Shown here: positions 8,560 through 16,894 of the stretch, in pieces
Layout of the letters: each line of letters begins with the position of its first letter
Position numbering within the stretch: position 1 is the first letter of the stretch
Origin: Lachnotalea sp041821265
Lineage (GTDB): Bacteria; Bacillota; Clostridia; Lachnospirales; Lachnospiraceae
Length of the DNA stretch: 64,000 nt
Reading direction: 5' to 3'
NCBI GenBank assembly: GCA_041821265.1
Contig: JBGUEQ010000022.1
Span: 1-64,000 of the forward strand
The notes under the pieces: model-generated
What the model saw: only the letters and a program-made list of their open reading frames with translations
Databases searched by the model: none
What the model was told of the DNA's origin: nothing
Position numbers and translations under genes: made by a program

Positions 8560-8943
8560 ATGTATTGTGAGTCATTTACGGATAAAGTAATCGACCATTT
8601 TATGGCGCCTAGAAATTGTGGAACTATTCCAGATGCTAATGGTGAAGGAAGTTTTGGGGATCCAGGCTGTGGTGATTATTTAACAATCCAAATTAAGGTT
8701 AAAGATAATTGTATAGAAGATATTAAATTTCTAGTGTTTGGATGCACGGCTGCTGTGGCATCAAGTAGTATGACAACGGTTCTTGCGAAAGGAAAAACAT
8801 TGGAAGAAGCATTGCTGATAACAGATAAAGATATAGCGGATGCTCTTGATGGACTTCCAGAACATAAGCTGCATTGTTCTGTACTTGGTGCAAGTGCTTT
8901 AAAAAATGCAATCGAAGACTATACTACAAAAATAAATGCTTAG
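8560..8943 (+). CDS. IscU/NifU N-terminal-type Fe-S scaffold
   Basis: This protein assembles Fe-S clusters for transfer to apo-proteins. The three ligand cysteines are present at C37 (in GDPGCGD, with D39), C62 (FGCTAA) and C106 (LHCSVLG). The start is ATG 8560 after GGAAGGGA (8548-8555); the longer frame from a GTG at 8542 would include the ribosome site. There is no cysteine desulfurase beside it, so sulfur must come from an IscS elsewhere. It shares an operator-controlled transcript with the nitroreductase, shell-like protein, flavin reductase and NBP35 genes downstream. Confidence 0.9.
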   Translation: MYCESFTDKVIDHFMAPRNCGTIPDANGEGSFGDPGCGDYLTIQIKVKDNCIEDIKFLVFGCTAAVASSSMTTVLAKGKTLEEALLITDKDIADALDGLPEHKLHCSVLGASALKNAIEDYTTKINA

Positions 8944-8953
8944 GGGTGACCAT

Positions 8954-9490
8954 ATGGAAACAATTGAGGCAATCAAAAGTAGAAGAAGTATTCGAAAATT
9001 TAAAGAGGATAAAATACCTCATGAAATATTAGAAAAAATAGTACACGCAGCAACTTATGCACCGTCATGGAAAAACACGCAGATAACTCGTTACATTGTT
9101 TTTGATAGCAAAGAAATAAGGGAAAAAATAGCATTAAGTCACGTACCTGATTTTAATCAAAAAACAATATTGAATGCGCCTATGTTGTTAGCATTATCTA
9201 TAGTGAAAAACCGATCTGGATATGAGCGAGACGGTTCATTTTCGACATTAAGGGGCAAAGGGTGGGAAATGTTTGATTGCGGTATTGCTTCGCAAACATT
9301 ATGTCTATCAGCACATGAATACGGATTAGGAACAGTTGTTATGGGAATTTTTGATAATGAGGAAATATCTAAAATAATAAATATTCCCCAAGAACAAGAT
9401 TTAGTAGCCTTGATTGCGATTGGCTATCCGGACGAAGTCCCTGTTATGCCCAAAAGAAAAGAAGTGCAGGATATTTTAAGATATGTTTGA
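8954..9490 (+). CDS. Nitroreductase-family flavoprotein
   Basis: This is an FMN-dependent NAD(P)H oxidoreductase of the nitroreductase fold. The N-terminal IKSRRSIRKF motif that binds FMN phosphate is clear, as are the APSWKNTQ segment and the GLGTVVMG segment near residue 128. The length is 178 residues. The start is ATG 8954 directly after the IscU stop at 8943, so the two are transcribed together. The natural substrate is unknown; the family reduces quinones, flavins or nitro groups. Confidence 0.85.
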   Translation: METIEAIKSRRSIRKFKEDKIPHEILEKIVHAATYAPSWKNTQITRYIVFDSKEIREKIALSHVPDFNQKTILNAPMLLALSIVKNRSGYERDGSFSTLRGKGWEMFDCGIASQTLCLSAHEYGLGTVVMGIFDNEEISKIINIPQEQDLVALIAIGYPDEVPVMPKRKEVQDILRYV

Positions 9491-9520
9491 ATTGCAGATA
9501 AAAATAATAGGGAGAAAAAG

Positions 9521-9838
9521 ATGCTTACTATAAAAATATTAAATAGTCCGTCCAAAGGTACTATGCGAATTCTGCAGCGTAAAGTTTGCGATGATCAAAT
9601 AAAAGAAATGCTTCAAGATGAAAAAGTAAGAGCTATTGGCTTAGTACAGGGGAGTGTTGCTGACGTTATAATGGCAGCTGATGTTGCAGAAAAAGCTTCT
9701 AATGTAGAAATATCAGAGATCAACGGCAACTGTCCTCAGCATATTACTATGATAGGTATATTTGGTGATATTGCAGCTGTAAATGAGGCAATTAATGCAA
9801 TAAAAACATGGGAAAAAGAGGATACAACTAAAAAATAA
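9521..9838 (+). CDS. BMC-domain protein, PduU/EutS-like (orphan)
   Basis: The protein resembles a bacterial microcompartment shell subunit of the circularly permuted PduU/EutS type. The core VRAIGLVQGSVADVIMAADV, followed by an alternating strand and the GIFGDIAAVNEAINAI helix, fits the BMC fold. The preceding 35 residues match the extra N-terminal strand-helix of PduU/EutS. No other shell protein or encapsulated enzyme is nearby, and neighbours are redox and Fe-S genes. It may have been recruited as a hexameric scaffold or pore. Family call is by pattern only. Confidence 0.65.
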   Translation: MLTIKILNSPSKGTMRILQRKVCDDQIKEMLQDEKVRAIGLVQGSVADVIMAADVAEKASNVEISEINGNCPQHITMIGIFGDIAAVNEAINAIKTWEKEDTTKK

Positions 9839-9858
9839 AAATACAAGGAGTAAATATC

Positions 9859-10350
9859 ATGCAAAAGAAAGAAGCAAATAAAAAAGGTGCATTGCAGCCT
9901 GCACCAAAAGTTTTGGTTTCATGCCGCGGATTAGATGGAGAAGACAATGCACTGGCAGTAGGATATTGTGGTAATTGTAGTTATGCACCTCCTATGGTTA
10001 TGGTTGGAATTGTACCAACAAGATATTCCTATCAGATGATAAAAGAATCAGGATGTTTTGTTGTAAACATAGCAGATAAGAATTATCAGGAAACTTTTGA
10101 TTATCTGGGTAAAATAAGCAAAAAAGATTCTGATAAGTTTAAAGATATGAATGTTAAATTAGAAGAAGGTAAAGTTGTGAATGCACCAATTCTATCGGAT
10201 TGCCCTGTTAATATTGAGTGTACAGTCGTAGATTCTATTATGACGGGTTCACACGAGATGTTTATTGGAAAAGTAGAATATGTACATGCAGATGCAAAGT
10301 TAATTAATGAAGATGGAACTATTGATTTTTCACTGATTAACTTCATTTAA
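9859..10350 (+). CDS. Flavin reductase-like / flavoredoxin (FMN split-barrel)
   Basis: This 163-residue protein has the flavin reductase-like FMN-binding split-barrel pattern. Visible hallmarks are the VGYCGNCSYAPPMVMVGI segment, where such proteins bind FMN, and the later CPVNIECTVVDSIMTGSHEMFIGKV segment forming the dimer barrel. It probably supplies or carries electrons as FMN. It is 20 bases after the shell-like gene with AAGGAG before its ATG, consistent with one operon from 8560 to at least 11672. Confidence 0.82.
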   Translation: MQKKEANKKGALQPAPKVLVSCRGLDGEDNALAVGYCGNCSYAPPMVMVGIVPTRYSYQMIKESGCFVVNIADKNYQETFDYLGKISKKDSDKFKDMNVKLEEGKVVNAPILSDCPVNIECTVVDSIMTGSHEMFIGKVEYVHADAKLINEDGTIDFSLINFI

Positions 10351-10386
10351 TAAAATAAAAAAATATGACAGATTGGAGTAATAAAA

Positions 10387-11238
10387 ATGGAAGAAAAAGA
10401 AAAAAGCTGTTCTGATAGCGAATGTACAAAAGAATCATGTGAAGGTTGTGAACATAGCAAACAGAGTATGCTTGAGGATTTAAACCAATATAGTTCAATA
10501 AAAAATGTGATTGGAGTTGTAAGTGGTAAAGGTGGAGTTGGAAAATCCTTTGTTACCGCTATGTTAGCTGTATTACTGAGCAGAAAAGGCTATAAGGTAG
10601 GTATTCTGGATGCTGACATTACAGGACCATCGATTCCAAAAATGTTCGGAATTACCAGAAAAGCAATGGGAAATGAACTGGGTATTATACCGGAAGCGAC
10701 AGCAAACAATATTAAAATAATGTCAGTAAATCTATTATTAGATAAAGAAGACTCACCTGTAATTTGGAGAGGTCCAATTTTGGCAAATACGGTGAAACAA
10801 TTCTGGACAGAAGTAGTATGGGAAGACTTAGACTATTTATTCATTGATATGCCACCAGGAACAGGTGATGTGCCACTTACTGTATTCCAGTCAATTCCAT
10901 TGGATGGAATCGTTATTGTAACATCTCCACAGGATCTTGTTTCTATGATTGTTAAGAAGGCATATAATATGGCAAAAATGATGAATATACCTATCTTAGG
11001 TTTAGTTGAAAATATGAGCTTTGTGAAATGTCCTGATTGTGGAAAAGAAATAAATATGTTTGGTGAAAGCAAATTGAATGATATTTCAAAAGAAATAGGT
11101 ATTGATATATTAGGTAGAATTCCAATTGACCCAGCCATTGCCAAATTAGTTGATGAAGGCAATTTTGAGAGATTTTCATGCGATTGTTTAATGGATGCAG
11201 CAGAAAAAATTAACAATATCTTTGCAAATGAGATGTAG
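10387..11238 (+). CDS. NBP35/Mrp (ApbC)-type Fe-S carrier ATPase
   Basis: This P-loop ATPase carries or transfers [4Fe-4S] clusters. The N-terminal 25 residues hold four cysteines (C8, C13, C18, C21) in a pattern like eukaryotic NBP35. The deviant Walker A GKGGVGKS is at 48-55, the DADITGPS switch follows, and a CPDC pair near residue 217 provides the bridging cluster ligands. It acts naturally with the IscU-like scaffold in the same transcript and with NifX/DUF134 proteins, the combination seen in ORP-type gene sets of anaerobes. Confidence 0.92.
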   Translation: MEEKEKSCSDSECTKESCEGCEHSKQSMLEDLNQYSSIKNVIGVVSGKGGVGKSFVTAMLAVLLSRKGYKVGILDADITGPSIPKMFGITRKAMGNELGIIPEATANNIKIMSVNLLLDKEDSPVIWRGPILANTVKQFWTEVVWEDLDYLFIDMPPGTGDVPLTVFQSIPLDGIVIVTSPQDLVSMIVKKAYNMAKMMNIPILGLVENMSFVKCPDCGKEINMFGESKLNDISKEIGIDILGRIPIDPAIAKLVDEGNFERFSCDCLMDAAEKINNIFANEM

Positions 11239-11240
11239 TA

Positions 11241-11672
11241 ATGCAAGCTGAAACTAAAATTATTACAAGATATTCTGAAACAGATCAGATGGGAATTATC
11301 CATCATTCTAATTATGCAGTATGGTTTGAAGCAGGTAGAACGGATTTTTTTAATAAGCTTGGTATCTCATATAGAGAAATTGAAAGCAGAGGTGTTTTGC
11401 TTCCATTATATGAGATGAATTGTAAATTTAAAAGTCCGGCTAGATATGAAGATGAAATACTAATAAAGACTTCATTAAAGGTACTTACAAAAGTCCGAAT
11501 TATTTTTTCATATGAAGTAATAAATCATTCGGATGGAAAAATATTGTCGATGGGTGAAACAATGCATGCGTGGACAAATAAGGCTTTAAAACCCGTTAAT
11601 GCAGAAACAACGATTCCGGATGTGTATTCTCTCTTAAGTCAAGAAATCTGCAATTCGAATAAGAATAATTAA
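11241..11672 (+). CDS. Hot-dog acyl-CoA thioesterase (YbgC/4HBT family)
   Basis: This cytoplasmic enzyme is predicted to hydrolyse acyl-CoA or acyl-ACP thioesters. The 4HBT motif YSETDQMGIIHHSNYAVWFE contains the catalytic Asp and the HxxYxxWFE pattern. The 143-residue length is standard. Its ATG is two bases after the stop of the NBP35 gene with only a weak ribosome site, so translation is probably coupled. Why a thioesterase sits in this Fe-S operon is not evident. Confidence 0.87.
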   Translation: MQAETKIITRYSETDQMGIIHHSNYAVWFEAGRTDFFNKLGISYREIESRGVLLPLYEMNCKFKSPARYEDEILIKTSLKVLTKVRIIFSYEVINHSDGKILSMGETMHAWTNKALKPVNAETTIPDVYSLLSQEICNSNKNN

Positions 11673-11705
11673 GAAGTTTTAAAATAAAAACAAGAGGATA
11701 AATGA

Positions 11706-12911
11706 ATGAATAAAAGATTATTTACATCAGAGTCGGTTACAGAAGGTCATCCTGACAAATTATGTGATCAGGTATCTGATGCTATACTTGATGCTTTGAT
11801 TGCTAAAGATCCAATGAGTAGGGTAGCATGTGAAACTTGTACAAATACTGGATTTGTATTAGTAATGGGAGAAATTACGACAAATGCGAAAGTTAACATT
11901 GAAGAGATTGTACGTAAAACCGTTTTAGAAATTGGTTATGATAAAGTAGAATATGGTTTTGACGGTAATACCTGTGAGGTTATTGTAAAGTTAGATAAAC
12001 AATCAGAAGATATAGCTATGGGAGTTAATAAGGCACTTGAGGCAAAAGAAGAAAATATGACAGAGGAAATATTGGATGCGATAGGTGCCGGAGATCAGGG
12101 AATGATGTTTGGATTTGCGTCTAATGAAACGGAAGAATATCTTCCATATCCAATTGCATTAGCACATAAATTGTGCAGACAGCTTACGAGTGTTCGTAAA
12201 GATGGAGTATTAGAATATCTAAGACCTGATGGAAAGTCACAAGTTACAGTGGAATATGACGAATACGGAAAACCAATTCATATTAGTGCAGTTGTTCTTT
12301 CAACTCAGCATAATCCAGATATTTCACAGGAGCAAATACATGAAGATATTCGAAAATATGTATTGGATCCAATAATACCAAAAGAATTAGTTGATGAAAG
12401 AACAAAATATTTTATAAATCCAACAGGTAGATTTGTTGTTGGGGGGCCATGTGGAGATAGTGGTCTTACCGGAAGAAAGATTATAGTTGATACTTATGGT
12501 GGATATGCACGTCACGGTGGTGGGGCTTTTTCAGGAAAGGATTGTACAAAGGTAGACAGGTCAGCAGCATATGCAGCACGGTATGTGGCAAAGAATATTG
12601 TAGCAACAGGACTTGCAGATAAGTGTGAGATTCAACTTTCCTATGCAATTGGAGTTGCACATCCTACTTCGATCATGGTCGATACCTTTGGAACCGGAAA
12701 AGTAGCGGATGAAAAAATTGTTGAAATAGTTCAAGAAAATATTGATTTAAGACCTGCGGGTATTATTCAGATGCTGGATTTAAGAAAGCCTATTTACCAA
12801 CAGACAGCAGCATATGGACATTTTGGAAGAATTGATTTGGACTTGCCATGGGAAAAATTAGATAAAGTAAATGTATTTAAAAAATATCTTCCGCGGATAC
12901 TTTATACGTAG
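11706..12911 (+). CDS. metK: S-adenosylmethionine synthetase
   Basis: The enzyme makes S-adenosylmethionine from methionine and ATP. The signature elements are GHPDK (about 14-18), GAGDQGMMFGFA (about 128-139) and GGGAFSGKDCTKVDRSAAY (about 276-294). The 401-residue length is full. No SAM riboswitch is visible in the 33 bases before it, unlike many clostridial metK genes, so it is probably regulated with the operon upstream. SAM supply would serve radical-SAM and Fe-S enzymes. It may be a second genomic copy, which cannot be tested here. Confidence 0.96.
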   Translation: MNKRLFTSESVTEGHPDKLCDQVSDAILDALIAKDPMSRVACETCTNTGFVLVMGEITTNAKVNIEEIVRKTVLEIGYDKVEYGFDGNTCEVIVKLDKQSEDIAMGVNKALEAKEENMTEEILDAIGAGDQGMMFGFASNETEEYLPYPIALAHKLCRQLTSVRKDGVLEYLRPDGKSQVTVEYDEYGKPIHISAVVLSTQHNPDISQEQIHEDIRKYVLDPIIPKELVDERTKYFINPTGRFVVGGPCGDSGLTGRKIIVDTYGGYARHGGGAFSGKDCTKVDRSAAYAARYVAKNIVATGLADKCEIQLSYAIGVAHPTSIMVDTFGTGKVADEKIVEIVQENIDLRPAGIIQMLDLRKPIYQQTAAYGHFGRIDLDLPWEKLDKVNVFKKYLPRILYT

Positions 12912-12989
12912 TAATTGAAAGGATTAGTTAGGAATTTAGCCAAGCTTGATGTATAAAGATTTTGAAAAGAAAAGTAGCTTATAATTAGG

Positions 12990-13040
12990 CGCCCTTAGGT
13001 AAATTGACAAAAGAGATGTCTTTTTATTTAAGGGTGTTTT
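12990..13040 (+). terminator. Terminator or attenuator between metK and thrS
   Basis: CCCTTA (12992-12997) pairs with TAAGGG (13029-13034), and an inner AAAAGA/TCTTTT stem stacks on it, followed by GTGTTTTT. Only about 30 bases remain before the thrS start, which leaves little room for a separate promoter, so it may work as an attenuator. Confidence 0.7.
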
Positions 13041-13069
13041 TAAATCAAAAATAAAGGAGCAAGAAGCCT

Positions 13070-14959
13070 GTGAAAATTCAATTAAAAGATGGTTCAGTGA
13101 GAAAATATGAAAATCTAGTATCGATTTTTGAGGTCGCAAAGGAGCTGAGTGAGGGCTTAGCACGTGTAGCATGTGCTGGAGAAGTTGATGGGAATATCGT
13201 TGATTTAAGGTATATTCTAAGCAAGGATTGTACTCTTTCTATATTAACATTTGAAGATGAAAATGGAAAATTAGCGTTTAGACATACAACATCCCATATT
13301 TTGGCACAGGCTGTGAAAAGGCTATATCCAAACACAAAACTTGCGATTGGTCCAGCTATAAAAGATGGTTTCTATTATGATTTTGATTTTGAAAATACAT
13401 TTACCATGGAAGATTTGGAAGTTGTAGAAAGCGAAATGAAAAAGATCGTAAAGGAGAATTTTGAAATACACAGATTTACTCTAAATCGAGCAGATGCAAT
13501 TGCATTTATGCAGGAAAGAGGAGAAAAATATAAAGTTGAACTTATCGAAGATTTACCAGAAGATGAAGAGATAAGCTTTTATAAACAAGGAGAATTTGTG
13601 GATTTATGTGCGGGTCCGCATTTGCTAAGTACTAAAAATGTAAAGGCATTTAAACTGACCTCTGTTGCGGGTGCATATTGGAGGGGAAGTGAAAAAAACA
13701 AGATGCTTACAAGAATTTACGGGACTTCATTTGCTAAGAATTCTGAATTAGAGGACTACTTAACAAGAATTGAAGAAGCAAAAAAACGAGATCATAGAAA
13801 ATTAGGAAAGGAGCTTGGACTGTTTACAATAATGGATGAAGGTCCAGGCTTCCCATTTTTCCTTCCAAAAGGAATGACTCTAAAAAATCTTTTAATAGAC
13901 TATTGGAGAAAACTCCATGAGAGAGAAGGATACGTTGAAATTTCAACACCAATTATGCTGAATAGAGAATTGTGGGAAACATCTGGACACTGGGATCATT
14001 ATAAGGACAATATGTATACTACAAAAATTGACGGTGAAGATTTTGCAATAAAGCCAATGAATTGTCCTGGAGGAATGCTTGTTTACAAATCAGTACCTCA
14101 TTCCTATAAAGAGCTACCTATCAGAATGGGAGAACTAGGACTAGTACACAGACATGAAAAATCAGGTGCATTACATGGGCTTATGAGGGTGCGTTGTTTT
14201 ACACAGGATGATGCTCATATTTATATGACAAAGGAACAGATAACCGATGAGATTAAAGGTGTTGTTCGTCTCATTGATGAAGTCTACAGTAAGTTTGGAT
14301 TCAAGTATCACGTTGAACTTTCTACAAAACCAGAGAATAGTATTGGCAGCGATGAAGATTGGGAAATTGCAACAGCAGGTTTAAAGAGAGCACTTGATGA
14401 ACTTCAAATGAATTATGTAATAAATGAAGGAGACGGAGCATTTTATGGTCCCAAGATTGATTTCCATTTAGAAGATTCCATAGGTAGAACTTGGCAGTGT
14501 GGAACAATTCAGTTGGATTTCCAACTACCGTTGCGTTTTGAAGCGGAGTATATTGGTGCTGATGGCGAAAAGCATAGACCAATTATGATACACAGAGTGG
14601 TTTTTGGTTCCATTGAGAGGTTCATTGGTATTTTGATTGAACATTATGCCGGAAAGTTTCCTGTATGGCTGGCTCCTGTACAGATTAAAATTCTTCCTAT
14701 TTCAGAAAAGTTTAGTGCTTACTCGAAAGATGTATTGATGAAGTTTAAAGAAAAAGGAATCCGATGTGAAATGGATGAACGTGATGAAAAGATTGGATAT
14801 AAGATTCGAGAAGCACAACTAGAGAAGGTTCCATATATGATTATTCTTGGGGAAAAGGAAGCCCAGTCTGGTATGTTTTCAGTAAGAAGTAGAGAGCAAG
14901 GCGATATTGGAGCACTGAGTTTTGAAAGTGTTATTGAGCATATAGAAAGCGATAAATAG
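13070..14959 (+). CDS. thrS: Threonyl-tRNA synthetase
   Basis: This class II synthetase charges tRNA-Thr. The order is TGS domain (1-60), editing domain with HTTSHILAQA and CAGPH, then the catalytic core and anticodon-binding domain. The zinc ligands match E. coli C334, H385 and H511: C in MNCPGG, H in DDAHIY and H in MIHRVVFG. The usual MNCPGH reads MNCPGG here. Length 629 is a little short but complete. The GTG start follows AAGGAG. No T-box is present, unusual for a firmicute thrS and compatible with a specialised second copy; ThrS paralogs are known members of zinc-starvation gene sets. Confidence 0.93.
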   Translation: MKIQLKDGSVRKYENLVSIFEVAKELSEGLARVACAGEVDGNIVDLRYILSKDCTLSILTFEDENGKLAFRHTTSHILAQAVKRLYPNTKLAIGPAIKDGFYYDFDFENTFTMEDLEVVESEMKKIVKENFEIHRFTLNRADAIAFMQERGEKYKVELIEDLPEDEEISFYKQGEFVDLCAGPHLLSTKNVKAFKLTSVAGAYWRGSEKNKMLTRIYGTSFAKNSELEDYLTRIEEAKKRDHRKLGKELGLFTIMDEGPGFPFFLPKGMTLKNLLIDYWRKLHEREGYVEISTPIMLNRELWETSGHWDHYKDNMYTTKIDGEDFAIKPMNCPGGMLVYKSVPHSYKELPIRMGELGLVHRHEKSGALHGLMRVRCFTQDDAHIYMTKEQITDEIKGVVRLIDEVYSKFGFKYHVELSTKPENSIGSDEDWEIATAGLKRALDELQMNYVINEGDGAFYGPKIDFHLEDSIGRTWQCGTIQLDFQLPLRFEAEYIGADGEKHRPIMIHRVVFGSIERFIGILIEHYAGKFPVWLAPVQIKILPISEKFSAYSKDVLMKFKEKGIRCEMDERDEKIGYKIREAQLEKVPYMIILGEKEAQSGMFSVRSREQGDIGALSFESVIEHIESDK

Positions 14960-15000
14960 AATGCATTCATAGTAGTGAATTTGATAAGGAGCGAGTTGTA

Positions 15001-15300
15001 ATGTCAAGACCAAAAAAGCTGAAAATAGTTAACGGATTGCCAGAGCATAGATTATATGGACCAATTAATGCTTCAAATAAAAATAGCATTTTAATGTCCA
15101 TAGAAGAGTATGAAACAATTAGGCTAATTGATGTAGAAGGTCTAAGGCAGGAAGAATGTGCACAGAGAATGCATGTCGGACGAATTACAGTTCAAAAACT
15201 ATATAGGGATGCAAGATATAAAATTGCTAATTTATTGGTAAATGGAATTGTCTTGAAAATCGAAGGCGGCAGTTATCAGATTGATGAAAAAAATGAGTAA
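15001..15300 (+). CDS. DUF134 (UPF0251) DNA-binding protein, short form
   Basis: This 99-residue helix-turn-helix protein is a paralog of the protein at 7834. The SRPKKLKIV start, the EYETIRLIDVEGLRQEECAQRM helix and the HVGRITVQKLYRDARYKIA recognition region are clear. The cysteine-rich C-terminal tail of the longer paralog is missing. It directly faces the NifX-like gene across a shared terminator. Two DUF134 proteins in one locus could bind the same TGRGCATATG sites with different sensing ability; this is inference. Confidence 0.85.
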   Translation: MSRPKKLKIVNGLPEHRLYGPINASNKNSILMSIEEYETIRLIDVEGLRQEECAQRMHVGRITVQKLYRDARYKIANLLVNGIVLKIEGGSYQIDEKNE

Positions 15301-15313
15301 TATGGATATAATG

Positions 15314-15360
15314 AAAACCTCCAGCCATCAATAAAAATGATATGCTGGAGGTTTTCGCTA
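15314..15360. terminator. Bidirectional terminator between DUF134 and NifX-like genes
   Basis: AAAACCTCCAGC (15314-15325) pairs perfectly with GCTGGAGGTTTT (15344-15355). T-rich sequence follows on both strands, serving the convergent genes on either side. Confidence 0.88.
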
Positions 15361-15381
15361 TTTTTAGTTAATTAATAGAAA

Positions 15382-15738
15382 TTAGTGTTGACATCCATGC
15401 TCATGCTCGTGGCAAGAGTCTCCTGAATCCGTTAAAGTTCCTGCAAGCCATGCGAGAGCAACTTCTTTTACGGAACCCGAACATCCTCGAACTACTTCAA
15501 TACCTGAGTTGTTTAAAACATTTACAGCGCCATCTCCCATATTGCCAGCAAGCATCATAGTTACACCTATTTCTGCAAGAACAGATGCAATGTTAGATTT
15601 ACAACCACAACCTGCTGGAGATGGAATGATTTCCTGGTGTATGATTTCCGAGTCATTTGTAGTGAAAACGGTAAAGTATTCGCAATGGCCAAAATGGCTG
15701 TCAATGAGATCGTCTCGTGAAGGTAATGCTATTTTCAT
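15382..15738 (-). CDS. NifX/NifB C-terminal-like (dinitrogenase iron-molybdenum cofactor family) protein
   Basis: This 118-residue protein of the NifX/NafY/orange-protein family binds metal clusters in related systems. MKIALPSRDDLIDSHFGHCEYF at the N-terminus and AGNMGDGAVNVLNN in the middle are family hallmarks. The C-terminus CHEHEHGCQH is an added metal-binding tail. The start is ATG at 15738 (reverse) with AAAGGAG 6-7 bases before it; an in-frame extension to 15828 would cover the promoter. There are no nitrogenase genes, so the role is likely in ORP-type cluster handling with NBP35 and DUF134. Its promoter carries the shared operator. Confidence 0.85.
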   Translation of the reverse strand: MKIALPSRDDLIDSHFGHCEYFTVFTTNDSEIIHQEIIPSPAGCGCKSNIASVLAEIGVTMMLAGNMGDGAVNVLNNSGIEVVRGCSGSVKEVALAWLAGTLTDSGDSCHEHEHGCQH

Positions 15739-15788
15739 AATAAAACTCCTTTGATTGGTTATTGGCATAACAATATTATGGTAAAATT

Positions 15789-15835
15789 GAATGCTCACAA
15801 GATAATATATTAAATCTATTTTTGGCATATGTCAA
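15789..15835 (-). promoter_or_regulatory. NifX-like gene promoter with CATATGCCA / TGAGCATTC operator
   Basis: On the reverse strand TTGACA (15835-15830) and TAATAT (15812-15807) are 17 bases apart. CATATGCCA overlaps the -35 (15831-15823), and TGAGCATTC (15797-15789) lies downstream of the -10. The layout matches the promoters at 5729 and 8444. Confidence 0.7.
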
Positions 15836-15865
15836 TAATTAATAATCCATTCACAGCGATTCTTA

Positions 15866-16402
15866 CTATTCAATTGATTTTGCATTTTCATAAATTGCTT
15901 CTACTTCTTTTTTTGATACCATTTTTGATAAAATAAATGCAAGAATAATAATTCCTGGTATATCGATGAGAAGCCTTGATATGGCAAATTTATTGCCTAA
16001 AGCTGCCATTTCAAAAAGGAACATAGGGATTTTGGTAGTAGACCAGGCACCTATAAAAATCAGGATATTCATAAACTTCACACCTTTTTTCATAAAGACA
16101 GCAGCAACAGGGAAAGCACCATATAGAGGACCTGCCGCAGCAGAACCTATAAAAATAGCCAACAATACACCTTTAAGTCCAGATCCTTCCCCCATGTATT
16201 TTATCATGGTTTCTCTTGGAACCCAGACATCAAGCAGACCCAGAAGAAGGAAGATAGGAGGTATGACTAACAGCATTTCTTTCACAGAATTCCCAGTAAT
16301 GAGAAGTGCTTTTATTCCTAATTGCTGGTTAACAATGGTTAATATTATCATTGCCACAAGGACAATGAGAAACACACGATATCTTTTCAGTAATTTTTTC
16401 AT
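15866..16402 (-). CDS. Half-size permease (DUF318/ArsP-like), second half
   Basis: This 178-residue membrane protein has about five hydrophobic segments and a GSAAAGPLYGAFPVAAVF segment like one half of DUF318/ArsP permeases. Its ATG (16402) abuts the TAA of the next half-permease gene (16403-16405) without a gap, so the two are translated together and probably form one heterodimeric transporter. Other family members transport organoarsenicals or other small solutes; substrate here is unknown. It is the last gene of the flavoprotein operon. Confidence 0.75.
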   Translation of the reverse strand: MKKLLKRYRVFLIVLVAMIILTIVNQQLGIKALLITGNSVKEMLLVIPPIFLLLGLLDVWVPRETMIKYMGEGSGLKGVLLAIFIGSAAAGPLYGAFPVAAVFMKKGVKFMNILIFIGAWSTTKIPMFLFEMAALGNKFAISRLLIDIPGIIILAFILSKMVSKKEVEAIYENAKSIE

Positions 16403-16882
16403 TTACATCACCACCATTCCGATTATTGCAGCTACAAGGAAGGAAAAGAAAAACGCTAATACATTTCTTAGAATCGAAATTTTCTTACCAAAATATTTGA
16501 TTTCTACTGGAATTGTAATAATACCAACCATCATAAGTGTTGACACAAAAGCTGCAATCTGCATGTAACCCGCACCGTTTTCCAAAAGAATTGCAGCAGT
16601 TGGAAACGCTACGAATCCAGGAATCAAGGTTAAAGATCCAATAATTCCTGCAAGTATAACACCAAACCATCCGGATTCAGCTCCAATGATTTTAGAGATG
16701 GTTTCAGGATTCAGAATTGAAAGTAAAAACCCTACCAATAAAATTACGACGAGAAATTCTGGAAGGATATTTTCAAAAGCTTTCCAAGCTTTCTTTAATG
16801 CCATTTTTGTCTTTTTCTTATCCTTTACGAAAGATAGAATTAAGAGGACAATGGCAAGTCCATAGAAGATATAGGAATCCAT
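16403..16882 (-). CDS. Half-size permease (DUF318/ArsP-like), first half
   Basis: This 159-residue membrane protein has four to five hydrophobic segments, including a GSLTLIPGFVAFPTAAILLENGAG stretch resembling the other half-permease's GAFPVAAVF motif. The two halves therefore look like an internal duplication split into two genes. A strong AAGGAGG precedes the ATG. It lies 12 bases downstream of the membrane Fe-S protein in the same reverse operon. The full-length DUF318 permease at 3188 is a distant relative in the same window. Confidence 0.75.
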   Translation of the reverse strand: MDSYIFYGLAIVLLILSFVKDKKKTKMALKKAWKAFENILPEFLVVILLVGFLLSILNPETISKIIGAESGWFGVILAGIIGSLTLIPGFVAFPTAAILLENGAGYMQIAAFVSTLMMVGIITIPVEIKYFGKKISILRNVLAFFFSFLVAAIIGMVVM

Positions 16883-16894
16883 GGGATTACCTCC

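Noticed and set aside
10833..11306. 157-codon reverse frame opposite the NBP35 gene
   Set aside because: It is a shadow of a strongly conserved protein gene and has no ribosome site.
11673..11705. SAM riboswitch before metK
   Set aside because: Only 33 bases separate the genes, too short for any known class.
12912..13069. Possible T-box leader before thrS (AAGGGTG near 13030)
   Set aside because: The conserved GGNACCGCG part is absent and the leader is too short; the segment is better explained as the arm of a terminator.
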